Assembly: GCF_023721715.1 (NCBI RefSeq)
Contig: NZ_JAMDLG010000001.1
Span: 1,367,889 to 1,431,888, forward strand
Source of the DNA: Parasegetibacter sp. NRK P23
Lineage (GTDB): Bacteria; Bacteroidota; Bacteroidia; Chitinophagales; Chitinophagaceae
Reading direction: 5' to 3'
Length of the DNA: 64,000 nucleotides
Within the stretch, counting starts at the first letter, position 1. Every line of letters begins with the position of its first letter. The notes beneath the pieces are model-generated. The model was not told the origin of the DNA. It made no database searches and was given only the letters and a program-made list of their open reading frames with translations. A program made the translations under genes and the position numbers. Positions 18,629-26,952 of the stretch are shown one piece after another.

Positions 18629-20491
18629 TTAATTTAGTTCCCAAAAATAAACCCTATATACGCCTCCATATTTACTTAGGTTAAAGTAACATCCATTTAC
18701 ACACTTTATTCCATCCCAGAAATCAGCGTGACCGCTTGCACCAAATTTTGCAGGATAATTTGGGATCATGATATAAATTCCTTTTTTGCCGGCAAGGTAT
18801 GAATCAAAATTCTGACCAAATTCCCCGCCCTGAGTACCTGTTACTGTTAGGTATGTAGTAAAGGTTTTCCTCATCCATGCAGCTAAATCATGCGCACGAT
18901 AAAAGTAATTTTTACCATCGGCTCCAGTTAGGGTCTTGTTACTGATTGCGGGTATTGTTATTCCGGAATTGTTTAAAGCCCGTGAAACTCGCAGCGCGCA
19001 AGCGTTACTAAAGCTTATGGGGTCTGCTTGATGATTAGCAAGAACCTGCCCTCCAATCTGGATATAGACATCTGTACTTAACATTGGTCCCCCGTTACTC
19101 CTTGGATAAGCTGCATCAAATTGTGCAAGAGTTGGTAGTTGCTGAGGAGGAAAGCTTAAAGTGGGATCATTCCAGAATTCGTTATCAAGATATTCCCCGG
19201 CCCCGTCGAAGCCCACAACAAATGGCGTCAGGTATTTATTTCTAAAAATCTCAAAATTTAGTTCTTCATTTTGCGTCAGGAACAATATAGCCCAACGACC
19301 AAATTCTTTCACACTTTCATCTTCTGTACTCATGTATTGCAGTAGTTGGGCTACTTCTGCTGGATGTTCATAAATCCAATTTGATTCTTCTGTACCTAGA
19401 TGCATCGAAGGATCGGAATCCTGATTATAAAAGGCGATTAACCTATCGGCATCAGTTGAAAAATCTACTCCCCAATCTTGCGGAAGATCGTCAACCGGAA
19501 GTTCAAGTTCACTACAAGGAAGAATATACTCGGTTCCCGGTGGTGGCGGATCCGTGGGCACTTCATAGTTTGGATCAGGGTTGCAACTAAGCGGTGGATA
19601 ATCTTCCCCTCCGGCGCCACCACCACCACCTGTTTCGCCTGGGGCAGGTGTTTCTCCCCCGCCATTATTTCCACCTCCTCCTCCAGATGGCGGATCTTCT
19701 GGAATTTCAGGACAGTCGATTTCGTACGTTAAAGTATATGAGATGTTTTCTCCTGGCTCAGGTTTTTGATAGCAATTACATGCATCATATTGCTCATAAG
19801 TATGCTCCATACAAGGACACTTTTTAGGTGTTTTGACAACAGTTATCGTTTGTGTAACGAAACAAAGGTCGTCTTCGTTCTCTTCAGGATCATCGTCCTC
19901 TTCCCAAGGATCATCTTCATTATTCATCCTAGTTAATGGTGCATTCAGAATTGGCGATTTTCTTTTATTAGTTGCCAATAGTTGCCCATCATCGTAGCTA
20001 TATACTTTTTTTAGTTTCCCATCCCAATTTTTAACAAGTATGTTACCATCATATTTTCTAGACTTTCTTGAGAATATCCAGTTTTCGGATGGTTTCAACT
20101 GAACCCATTCCGTAACAATAGCATTCAAAGTGTCCTTATACATCAACATGTAATTTAGAAAACCGAAATGCATCATTTTCTTATTGCTCACCTGGATATA
20201 GCTTCCGCTCTTTTGTAATGGAACAATGACCGCAACGCTGCCTTGATGCATAATTTTTTTCCTGGCTGAATTCCAACGTGGTATTTTGTGACTTGAAAAA
20301 CGTGCGGTATAAAGCGCGGATGAATTCTGATTTGATGAAGAAATAACGGACTCGAAATGCTTTTTAGCTTCCTCAATTGAAAGATTATGATTTTGAATTT
20401 TAATTGAATTACCTGGATCGGCTATTTTTTTGCAAGCTAGAAATAAAAATAAACTAGAAAAAAAGACAAAAACGGGTATGTTTTGCTTCAT
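18629..20491 (-). CDS. Lipoprotein with C-terminal Tae4-like peptidoglycan amidase domain
   Basis: The 620-residue protein has a lipoprotein leader (FFSSLFLFLAC, Cys20) and an N-terminal domain (about 30-190). It then has an acidic stretch (193-208), a Cys-rich segment (CPCMEH...CNC, 210-260), a Gly-rich linker (269-295) and a C-terminal region. The last 155 residues carry NACALRVSRAL with candidate nucleophile Cys498, LAAWMRKTF, KKGIYIM and SGHADFWDG with candidate His588, then NGCYFN and a final YFWEL. This is the signature of type VI amidase effector 4 (Tae4), a gamma-D-glutamyl/meso-DAP endopeptidase. Known Tae4 proteins are about 160 residues without a signal peptide. The long lipoprotein carrier implies another delivery route. 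A Tai4-like gene follows. Confidence 0.8.
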   Translation of the reverse strand: MKQNIPVFVFFSSLFLFLACKKIADPGNSIKIQNHNLSIEEAKKHFESVISSSNQNSSALYTARFSSHKIPRWNSARKKIMHQGSVAVIVPLQKSGSYIQVSNKKMMHFGFLNYMLMYKDTLNAIVTEWVQLKPSENWIFSRKSRKYDGNILVKNWDGKLKKVYSYDDGQLLATNKRKSPILNAPLTRMNNEDDPWEEDDDPEENEDDLCFVTQTITVVKTPKKCPCMEHTYEQYDACNCYQKPEPGENISYTLTYEIDCPEIPEDPPSGGGGGNNGGGETPAPGETGGGGGAGGEDYPPLSCNPDPNYEVPTDPPPPGTEYILPCSELELPVDDLPQDWGVDFSTDADRLIAFYNQDSDPSMHLGTEESNWIYEHPAEVAQLLQYMSTEDESVKEFGRWAILFLTQNEELNFEIFRNKYLTPFVVGFDGAGEYLDNEFWNDPTLSFPPQQLPTLAQFDAAYPRSNGGPMLSTDVYIQIGGQVLANHQADPISFSNACALRVSRALNNSGITIPAISNKTLTGADGKNYFYRAHDLAAWMRKTFTTYLTVTGTQGGEFGQNFDSYLAGKKGIYIMIPNYPAKFGASGHADFWDGIKCVNGCYFNLSKYGGVYRVYFWELN

Positions 20492-20568
20492 AAATAAGGT
20501 TTATATGGTAAGGGCTAAATGAAACAAGTTACCTTAAGACCTTCAGCTGATCGGTGCAGAAAGTGCAT

Positions 20569-20602
20569 CAAAGTAATACGTTAAAATATAAATTATAGTC
20601 AA
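20569..20602 (-). promoter_or_regulatory. Possible promoter of the toxin-immunity operon
   Basis: On the minus strand, TTGAC at 20602-20598 and TATTACTTTG at 20578-20569 resemble the Bacteroidota -33 TTG and -7 TAnnTTTG elements, with one base missing in the second. They lie about 80-110 bp before the toxin start. The 210-bp region is AT-rich. Match is by eye only. Confidence 0.3.
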
Positions 20603-20701
20603 TGTACCAAAATATCTTCGAAAGATTATTTTCCAATTTAGACCATGTCAAGTTAGCAATATAGATTTGGCATAATCGCTGGGTGTTTTTCGCGGGGCTG
20701 T

Positions 20702-21868
20702 TTACTTCTCCCGGCGCCCCAACGCTTCCAAAAAATAATAATCAGCATAATTGATCGGCACATCTATTTCTCCGTTAGAAGGAAGATTGCCCGTGCTGTG
20801 CACCAAAATAAATCCTTTGTTTTCGCCTATTGGTGAACGGTAATATTTCATAAGACTGCTCATTATTTTATCCGCGTACTTCCTGTACTGCTTTCCATTT
20901 TTGCTGTACCCGGAAAGTTCATATAAACCGGAAGCCATTACGGCGGCGGCGGAAGCATCTCTTGGGGCATTGGGAATATCGGGCGCGTTAAAGTCCCAGT
21001 AAGGAACGGCATCTTCGGGCAGGTTGGGATGCGAAAAGAAGAAAGCCGCTATTTTTTCAGCCTGCTGTAAATACGTTGGATCCTTTGTTTCACGGTAACA
21101 CATGGTATAGCCGTACAATCCCCAGGCCTGTCCGCGGGCCCAGGCGGAAGTATGCGCGTGGCCCTGGTGGGTATTCTTCTGGAGAACGGCGCCGGTAAGG
21201 GTATCGTAATCTATGACGTGGAAGGAACTGTTATCGGAACGGAAATGATTTTTAAGCGTGGTGTTCGCGTGGCTTACCGCGATGTTATAGAAAGAAGAAT
21301 CCCCGGTTAAGCGGGTGGCGGCGAAAAGCAGTTCAAGGTTCATCATGTTGTCGATGATCACGGGAAACTGCCATACTTCCTTGTGATGATCCCAGGAGCG
21401 GATGGCGCCCACCTTCGGATGGAAGCGGGATGCGAGTGTTTTCGCGGACCGGATGAGCACATTTTTATAAGCGGTATCCTTTGTAAGCGCATACCCGGTA
21501 CCGTAACTGCAATACATTTTGAACCCCATATCGTGGGTGCCCGCGTTCCATTTTTCCTGCTCCAGGAGCGCTGTGTATTTTTCAGCCTGTTGTTGCCAAA
21601 TTTTATTTTTGGTGAACGCGTACAACATCCAGAGTTCCCCGGCGAAGAAGCCGCTGGTCCAGTCGCGGGAAGGCACCAGTTTCAATTCGCCGTGTTCGTA
21701 GGTGCGGGGCGCGACGAGATTGGGCTTTGCGACACGTATCGCTTCCGTTTCTTTCAGCAATAACAATGTTTGTTGTTCCGCTTCGCGGATGATTTGCTTT
21801 GTATTGATCTTTTGCGCGGCAGCGGAAAATGTTAGTACAACTGAGGCTACCGTAAGTATTTTTTTCAT
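20702..21868 (-). CDS. GH88 unsaturated glucuronyl hydrolase
   Basis: The 388-residue enzyme has a signal peptide (MKKILTVASVVLTFSAAAQ) and an (alpha/alpha)6 barrel. Candidate catalytic residues are Asp113 in THDMGF and Asp173 in IIDNMMN, which correspond in motif and spacing to the two essential Asp residues of Bacillus unsaturated glucuronyl hydrolase. SRDWTSGFFAGELW and HAHTSAWARGQAWGLYGYT are further family motifs. It hydrates and removes 4,5-unsaturated uronic acid from the non-reducing end of lyase products. The ATG at 21868 fits the leader better than one at 21895, which overlaps the lyase gene. It is the last gene of the PUL. Confidence 0.88.
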   Translation of the reverse strand: MKKILTVASVVLTFSAAAQKINTKQIIREAEQQTLLLLKETEAIRVAKPNLVAPRTYEHGELKLVPSRDWTSGFFAGELWMLYAFTKNKIWQQQAEKYTALLEQEKWNAGTHDMGFKMYCSYGTGYALTKDTAYKNVLIRSAKTLASRFHPKVGAIRSWDHHKEVWQFPVIIDNMMNLELLFAATRLTGDSSFYNIAVSHANTTLKNHFRSDNSSFHVIDYDTLTGAVLQKNTHQGHAHTSAWARGQAWGLYGYTMCYRETKDPTYLQQAEKIAAFFFSHPNLPEDAVPYWDFNAPDIPNAPRDASAAAVMASGLYELSGYSKNGKQYRKYADKIMSSLMKYYRSPIGENKGFILVHSTGNLPSNGEIDVPINYADYYFLEALGRREK

Positions 21869-21885
21869 TTGAATGGTATGAATGA

Positions 21886-24486
21886 TTAAAGCCATATCAG
21901 CGGGTGACGAACAGGTAAATTTCTGATCACTTCTTTTTCAGACGGATTATGTTCCAGTTTTTTCCAGGTGTTCAGCCAGTTTTTTTCACCGAAAGCGTTG
22001 GCGCCAAAAAGCAGGAAGGGCTGCGCCACCGGCCATTGGTTCCAATACATCACATCCTGCGGATAGGGCCATTTGCTTTTATCGGCCATAAAGGGATACA
22101 GAAAACTGATGCCTTTCCTGATGTTCTTTCCGTCCGCTGTATGATGGTTCCAGAGCTCATCCTCCGGCGTCGAAAGCACCTGGCAGATGGTGGCCATGGC
22201 ATCCAGGTTAAAAATAGAATAGCCGTAAGGTTTGGTTCTTTTCAGTTCCAGCGGAAAGCTGCCATCCTGCTCCATTTGAGCGGGCAGCAATACATTTTTG
22301 TACCGGTCCATGCAGAAACGCATCACTTCGTTGTTGCCCGTGAATTTCGCGAATACGGCCGCCTGCATCACCCAGCAGGTGCCATGGTTGTTCTTCGCAT
22401 TCATTTCATCGATCCCGTAAGGGTGTGTGCGGAGCCACTGAAGGTACCGGGAGAACCATTGCTGAAAACCGTAGTAAGTCTCTTCATCCATTGCGGGATC
22501 ATCGCGCATCACGTACAGCGCCTGCGCCACTTCCATGAGCTGAATGGCATCAATGATGCCTATGCCCCTTCCTGTAACCCGTCCTTTGATGGCCTGGGCA
22601 TACAGTAACGAAGGATACATGTATGTTGCCGAATCGGAGAACCAGGCCCGCGCGTGTTTCACGGCATGGACCACATATTCCGTTCGCGGCGCAATTCTGT
22701 ACGCCGAAGCCAGCGATCCCAGTACCTTGCTGAAGCGGATCATTACTTCCCGGTGCTTTGTAAAATTATCCGGGTTGGAAAGACCATCCTTCTGAATGTA
22801 CGGGCTATCAGGCGAAGCCGGATCCGGCCACCAGTAATCCCCTTCGGAGAAAAAATCATGGGGGCCACCGGCGCTTCGCACGGAGCTGTGGGCCGTAATG
22901 GTAACGGGCTCCAGTTGCAGGGCCGCCGCCGCATCTTTTAAGACCTGCTTTTGCAGTGTTTCGCGCGCCGCTTTATAAACAGAATCTTCCCTTCTTTCTT
23001 CCTCTTCCAGCTGCGCCCTGTATAAGGAGGCTGGTGTAAGTCCGGTTTTATTCAATCCTTCCCATTCGCCGTTCAGGCGGCCCTTTAATCTTCCTTCATA
23101 CCGTGTACCTTTTAACCCGATGCTGTAATTGTACCCCGACACCCAGGGGTTCTGCACCGCTGCTTTGGGGGCCGTGCAATGCCACAATACCTGCGTAACT
23201 CCGGCCCATCCGTGCCCCGTTCCCCAGTTGCCCCGGTCCTGGATATTTATTTCGCCATCGGTAACAATGTTGTCGTACAAAGTACCCACGGCCCAGCGGT
23301 GGTGAGGACCAATATCGGCATGGGTGTTTTCCGCCTTGCAATGGAAAAACACGTTGGGACCGCAAACACGGGCACCGGTCACAAAATCATGACGTCCTTC
23401 GGAGGCGTAACAATGTTGCACAAGGTGGTACTGTCCGTCGTTGTTGAAGGAATACCTTCTGCCCCCTGTGATTGGTGATTTCGGCTCCAGTGAGCGACAG
23501 TATTGTACCGTGAAGTTTTTGGAGAGATGACCGAGGTCCACACACGAAAACACAAAATGTTTCGCGGTTACATATTGCACCCAGCCCTGTTCAGCACGGT
23601 TCACATACACAGCAGTGCGCGCATGTTCCTCATCGGTAGCATGGGCAAATTCAGATACACATGACAAATGCTCCACCCCAACCTGGCTGATCCTCCCTTC
23701 AAAACTGTATTGGTATACTTCGCCGCCGCCGAATTTTTCTTCCAACGGCATCATCAATGGTGCATCAATGGTGATCCTGTCTCCTTCGATGGCCGTGATC
23801 GTTCTTTCAAAATGGAGGTCATATTCCGCGGGTGCCCATTGTTTGGAGGTGCTGTCCCGTACCGCGATCTGGTCCATCTTCAAAGCAGATATCCATGCTT
23901 TTGTTCCCGGACGGAACACGACGATCTTATCGTTCACCTTCCAGCCTTCCGTTGATGAAACCCGGAAAGTAAATGTGCCCGTTGGCAGGTATTTGTCCAG
24001 GATGCGCCTCCGCGAACCATTAATTTCTTTGCGCGCACCCGAACCGTTGATGGAAACGAGGTTGCGTTGCTCCTTTCCCGTGGCCAGCAGGATCGTTTCT
24101 TCCCCTTCCCCCCGCAACACTACACCGCTTGCGGCAATGCGGACCGTTCCGGCAATGGGATAAGTTCCTTTCTTCAGCAAAAGCGCTCCACGAAACCCAT
24201 GTGTATCCAGTGGCATAGAGGCTATTTCATTCAGGGCCCGCTGAATATGCGCGGTATTGTCTCCTTTTACCGGTGTAATTGTTTTTACCGTTGGCACAAC
24301 GGGAATATCTTTTCTATTGCCCGAATAACCGACGGCACTAAAAACAGGAATCGTATTCCCATATTGATCGGGCGTGTATTTTAAGTATCCTTCTTTATTG
24401 AAGTAAACATGTTTGCTGCTCCAGGATTGCGGGAAAGCCTGGTTGCAGCAAAAAAGGAGCAATAGTATAGCGCAAAACGTTTTCAT
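21886..24486 (-). CDS. Two-domain polysaccharide lyase: beta-helix plus alginate-lyase toroid
   Basis: The 866-residue exported protein (signal peptide to about residue 20) has two enzyme-like halves. Residues 60-480 form a right-handed beta-helix with RGEGEETIL, VQHCYASEGRHDFVTG and IQDRGNWGTGHGW turns, as in pectate-lyase-like proteins. A charged helical linker (485-525) joins it to an alginate-lyase-type (alpha/alpha) toroid (540-866) with DYWWPDP, NNHGTCW (candidate His701) and DGSFPLELKRTKPYGYSIFN (candidate Tyr around 754-756). The second half resembles PF05426 proteins, which include the glucuronan/alginate lyases of PL38. With GH88 next door, the enzyme probably cleaves a uronic-acid-containing chain by beta-elimination. 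The exact substrate cannot be read from sequence. Confidence 0.82.
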   Translation of the reverse strand: MKTFCAILLLLFCCNQAFPQSWSSKHVYFNKEGYLKYTPDQYGNTIPVFSAVGYSGNRKDIPVVPTVKTITPVKGDNTAHIQRALNEIASMPLDTHGFRGALLLKKGTYPIAGTVRIAASGVVLRGEGEETILLATGKEQRNLVSINGSGARKEINGSRRRILDKYLPTGTFTFRVSSTEGWKVNDKIVVFRPGTKAWISALKMDQIAVRDSTSKQWAPAEYDLHFERTITAIEGDRITIDAPLMMPLEEKFGGGEVYQYSFEGRISQVGVEHLSCVSEFAHATDEEHARTAVYVNRAEQGWVQYVTAKHFVFSCVDLGHLSKNFTVQYCRSLEPKSPITGGRRYSFNNDGQYHLVQHCYASEGRHDFVTGARVCGPNVFFHCKAENTHADIGPHHRWAVGTLYDNIVTDGEINIQDRGNWGTGHGWAGVTQVLWHCTAPKAAVQNPWVSGYNYSIGLKGTRYEGRLKGRLNGEWEGLNKTGLTPASLYRAQLEEEERREDSVYKAARETLQKQVLKDAAAALQLEPVTITAHSSVRSAGGPHDFFSEGDYWWPDPASPDSPYIQKDGLSNPDNFTKHREVMIRFSKVLGSLASAYRIAPRTEYVVHAVKHARAWFSDSATYMYPSLLYAQAIKGRVTGRGIGIIDAIQLMEVAQALYVMRDDPAMDEETYYGFQQWFSRYLQWLRTHPYGIDEMNAKNNHGTCWVMQAAVFAKFTGNNEVMRFCMDRYKNVLLPAQMEQDGSFPLELKRTKPYGYSIFNLDAMATICQVLSTPEDELWNHHTADGKNIRKGISFLYPFMADKSKWPYPQDVMYWNQWPVAQPFLLFGANAFGEKNWLNTWKKLEHNPSEKEVIRNLPVRHPLIWL

Positions 24487-24498
24487 GTACGATCCGAT

Positions 24499-26952
24499 TT
24501 ACAGGGAAAGAAACACGGTCCCCAATTGTGTGTTGTGGGCGGCTACTACGTTCTTCCCTTTGTTTTTCTGAATAGAGATGACTGCCCGCCCGTTATACGC
24601 CTGTACCAATCGTGCGCCGGTGGCCGTACCAAGGTTATCGGCCAGCTTTCCGTTGCCCGCCAGGGAAAACCGTATGTAATCAGCGGCATCCAGACAAAGT
24701 ATCCCGTTGGCGTCCAGCAGTTTTACCTCTACGGTGGCGCTGTCTTCCGTTTCTGCAATTTTTGTCAGTTGCAGGTGCGCGGGCTTGCCCCAGGTTTCCG
24801 TTTGGTAAATGAAACTGATGCTATCCGTTACGGTTTCTTTTCCTTTGACAGCAATTACTTTCACTTCATTTTTTCCGGGCTGAAACTGTGCGGACCAACG
24901 CAAACCGGCTGCGGGAAAGTCACTGCTGTTTCTTTTCTTTTTTCCCAGACTCTTTCCATTCAGGAACAATTCCGCGGCCTCGCAATTGGAGTAAACTTTC
25001 AGCATTTTCAGTTCTTCTTCGTTTCCCCAGCGTACCGGCCACGAATGACCGTAAATATGCGCCATGGGTTTTTCGGTCCAATACGATTGAAAGATATAAT
25101 AACTTTCTTTCTTCGACATATCCCTTCCCAATACGCCTTTCTGGTTTACGTATGGTACCGGGTTCTCGGGTCGGAGCGGCGTGGCGAAATCTTTGAACAC
25201 CCACTGCGCGGTGCCCGTGAGCCAGGGCATGGTTTCCTGTTCCTTCAGGTGCCAGTCGAAAAGGTTGGCGATATAACTTTCGCTCCAGTCCCCATCTTTT
25301 GAAACGCGGGCCCCGCCGCCATACAGCGAAGCGTCTCCTGTTCTTTCATCGTTACCCTGACCCGGTTTGATCTGTTGCAAAGCATTGTCGGGGTTTTCCG
25401 CGTGCCTGCCCTGGTGACTATCACCGCCCCATTCCACGTGCAGAAAGCGGTTCACGCGGTTGAACTCTTTTTCGGAAGTGGCTTTATATTCAGTATAAAT
25501 ACCACGGTACCATCCCGCCCATATCGAAGGAGAATATACATCCACGATATCTTTGCAGAAATCACACCTGCGGATGGCCGTTAGTCGTGAAGGATCCAGT
25601 TGGTGAGCAAGATCGTGCAGTTCCTTCATGAAAGCACGGATTTTAGATTCGCTGAATTCGGGAAAATCGCCGGGCCAGTCGTTCTCATTGCCCATACCCC
25701 AGATGATGATGGCCGGGTGGTTGAAATGTTGTTCCACCATATTGGTAAGCATACGTTTCGCCTGCGTTTGGTACACTTCGCCGCCCAGCCCGCCACGGCA
25801 CCAGGGAATTTCTTCCCAGACCAATATGCCCAGGCTATCACAAAGGTCCAGTACGATCCTGGATTGCTGGTAATGCCCCAGGCGGATGAAGTTCACGCCC
25901 ATTGCTTTCATCAGCAGCATTTCCTGCCTTATCATAGATTCAGTAAGCGCCGCGCCAACACCCGCGCCATCTTCATGGCGGTGTGTTCCACGCAGCAACA
26001 ATCTTTTCCCATTCAGGAGGAACGGACCTTTCGGAACAAATTCCGCTTTCCGGAAACCGATCTTCTCTTTCAGCGCATGTTTCGATCCGTTATAACTCAC
26101 CGAAACTTCCACTTCATACAAAGCCGGCGCATCGGTGCTCCAAAGCAAAGGTTTTGAAACGGTAAACCCCGTGAGCGCTACGCTCCCTTCTTTTACAGGC
26201 ACCTCAAGTGCTTGCTGTTGCAGAACCTTTCCTTCCGGGGAACGCAGCAGCACCTCCACTTTTGCATTCCCTGAAATGCCGGGAGCATAAAACCGACCCT
26301 CCAACTGTACTGTTGCTTTATTCAACTTCGCATCCAATACGGGTTTCGCGAAAATTCTTTCTATTGAAACTTCCGGTACATAAACCAGGTTCAGGTACCG
26401 GTAAATACCGCCGTACACCATAAAATCCGACATAGAGGAAGGAATCATTTCCAGGTCTCTGGAATTGTCCGTGCGGATGCTCACGGGTATCTTGCCCCCA
26501 AATTGTTTCCTGCATATTTCAGTGGAAGAAAATGCCTGCACCGCATCGGTAATATCGACTGTGAACTCATCGTATCCCCCCACATGCGCACCCACTTTTG
26601 TGGTGTACACATATACTTCGGTTTTTTGTCCGGCGCCTTCAAAATGCAGTAAGGTCCTTCCTTTCGAATAGGGATTACTGATAGCAAGTTGTGTTCTGTA
26701 CCATGCCGGACCCTGGTAATAATTGTTGTCTGGGTCCACTTCATTTCCTTCGGAAGAACAATGTGGCAACCCGACATTTTTCCACAACGGTACACTTTCG
26801 GGACTACCTTTCGCCACCGGGCGAACGGCTTCCCAAATGCCGCCCAGGTCCTGGCGGAGGAATTCCCATCCGGAATTCAAACGGGTGGAAACCTGTGCTT
26901 CAGTGAAAAAGAAAACGGGTAAAAGGAACAGCAGGCAAAGCAATCTCTTCAT
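24499..26952 (-). CDS. GH2 family glycoside hydrolase (beta-galactosidase/glucuronidase type)
   Basis: The 817-residue exported enzyme shows the GH2 order: sugar-binding jelly roll (about 22-190, with FEGAGQKTEVYV and YGGIYR), Ig-like domain (195-300) and TIM barrel (305-590). Candidate acid/base is Glu423 in GNEND and nucleophile Glu507 in HVEWGG. C-terminal Ig-like domains (WKVYSNCEAAELFLNGKSL type) follow. The start ATG overlaps the stop of the upstream GH2 gene as TGATG, so the two are likely translated together. The TTG at 26955 is not preferred. It acts in the periplasm on PUL-derived oligosaccharides; specificity is uncertain. Confidence 0.87.
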   Translation of the reverse strand: MKRLLCLLFLLPVFFFTEAQVSTRLNSGWEFLRQDLGGIWEAVRPVAKGSPESVPLWKNVGLPHCSSEGNEVDPDNNYYQGPAWYRTQLAISNPYSKGRTLLHFEGAGQKTEVYVYTTKVGAHVGGYDEFTVDITDAVQAFSSTEICRKQFGGKIPVSIRTDNSRDLEMIPSSMSDFMVYGGIYRYLNLVYVPEVSIERIFAKPVLDAKLNKATVQLEGRFYAPGISGNAKVEVLLRSPEGKVLQQQALEVPVKEGSVALTGFTVSKPLLWSTDAPALYEVEVSVSYNGSKHALKEKIGFRKAEFVPKGPFLLNGKRLLLRGTHRHEDGAGVGAALTESMIRQEMLLMKAMGVNFIRLGHYQQSRIVLDLCDSLGILVWEEIPWCRGGLGGEVYQTQAKRMLTNMVEQHFNHPAIIIWGMGNENDWPGDFPEFSESKIRAFMKELHDLAHQLDPSRLTAIRRCDFCKDIVDVYSPSIWAGWYRGIYTEYKATSEKEFNRVNRFLHVEWGGDSHQGRHAENPDNALQQIKPGQGNDERTGDASLYGGGARVSKDGDWSESYIANLFDWHLKEQETMPWLTGTAQWVFKDFATPLRPENPVPYVNQKGVLGRDMSKKESYYIFQSYWTEKPMAHIYGHSWPVRWGNEEELKMLKVYSNCEAAELFLNGKSLGKKKRNSSDFPAAGLRWSAQFQPGKNEVKVIAVKGKETVTDSISFIYQTETWGKPAHLQLTKIAETEDSATVEVKLLDANGILCLDAADYIRFSLAGNGKLADNLGTATGARLVQAYNGRAVISIQKNKGKNVVAAHNTQLGTVFLSL

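Noticed and set aside
18239-20491. Type VI secretion locus around the Tae4-like gene
   Set aside because: No Hcp, VgrG, PAAR, TssB/C or other structural genes occur in the window, and the toxin carries a lipoprotein signal.
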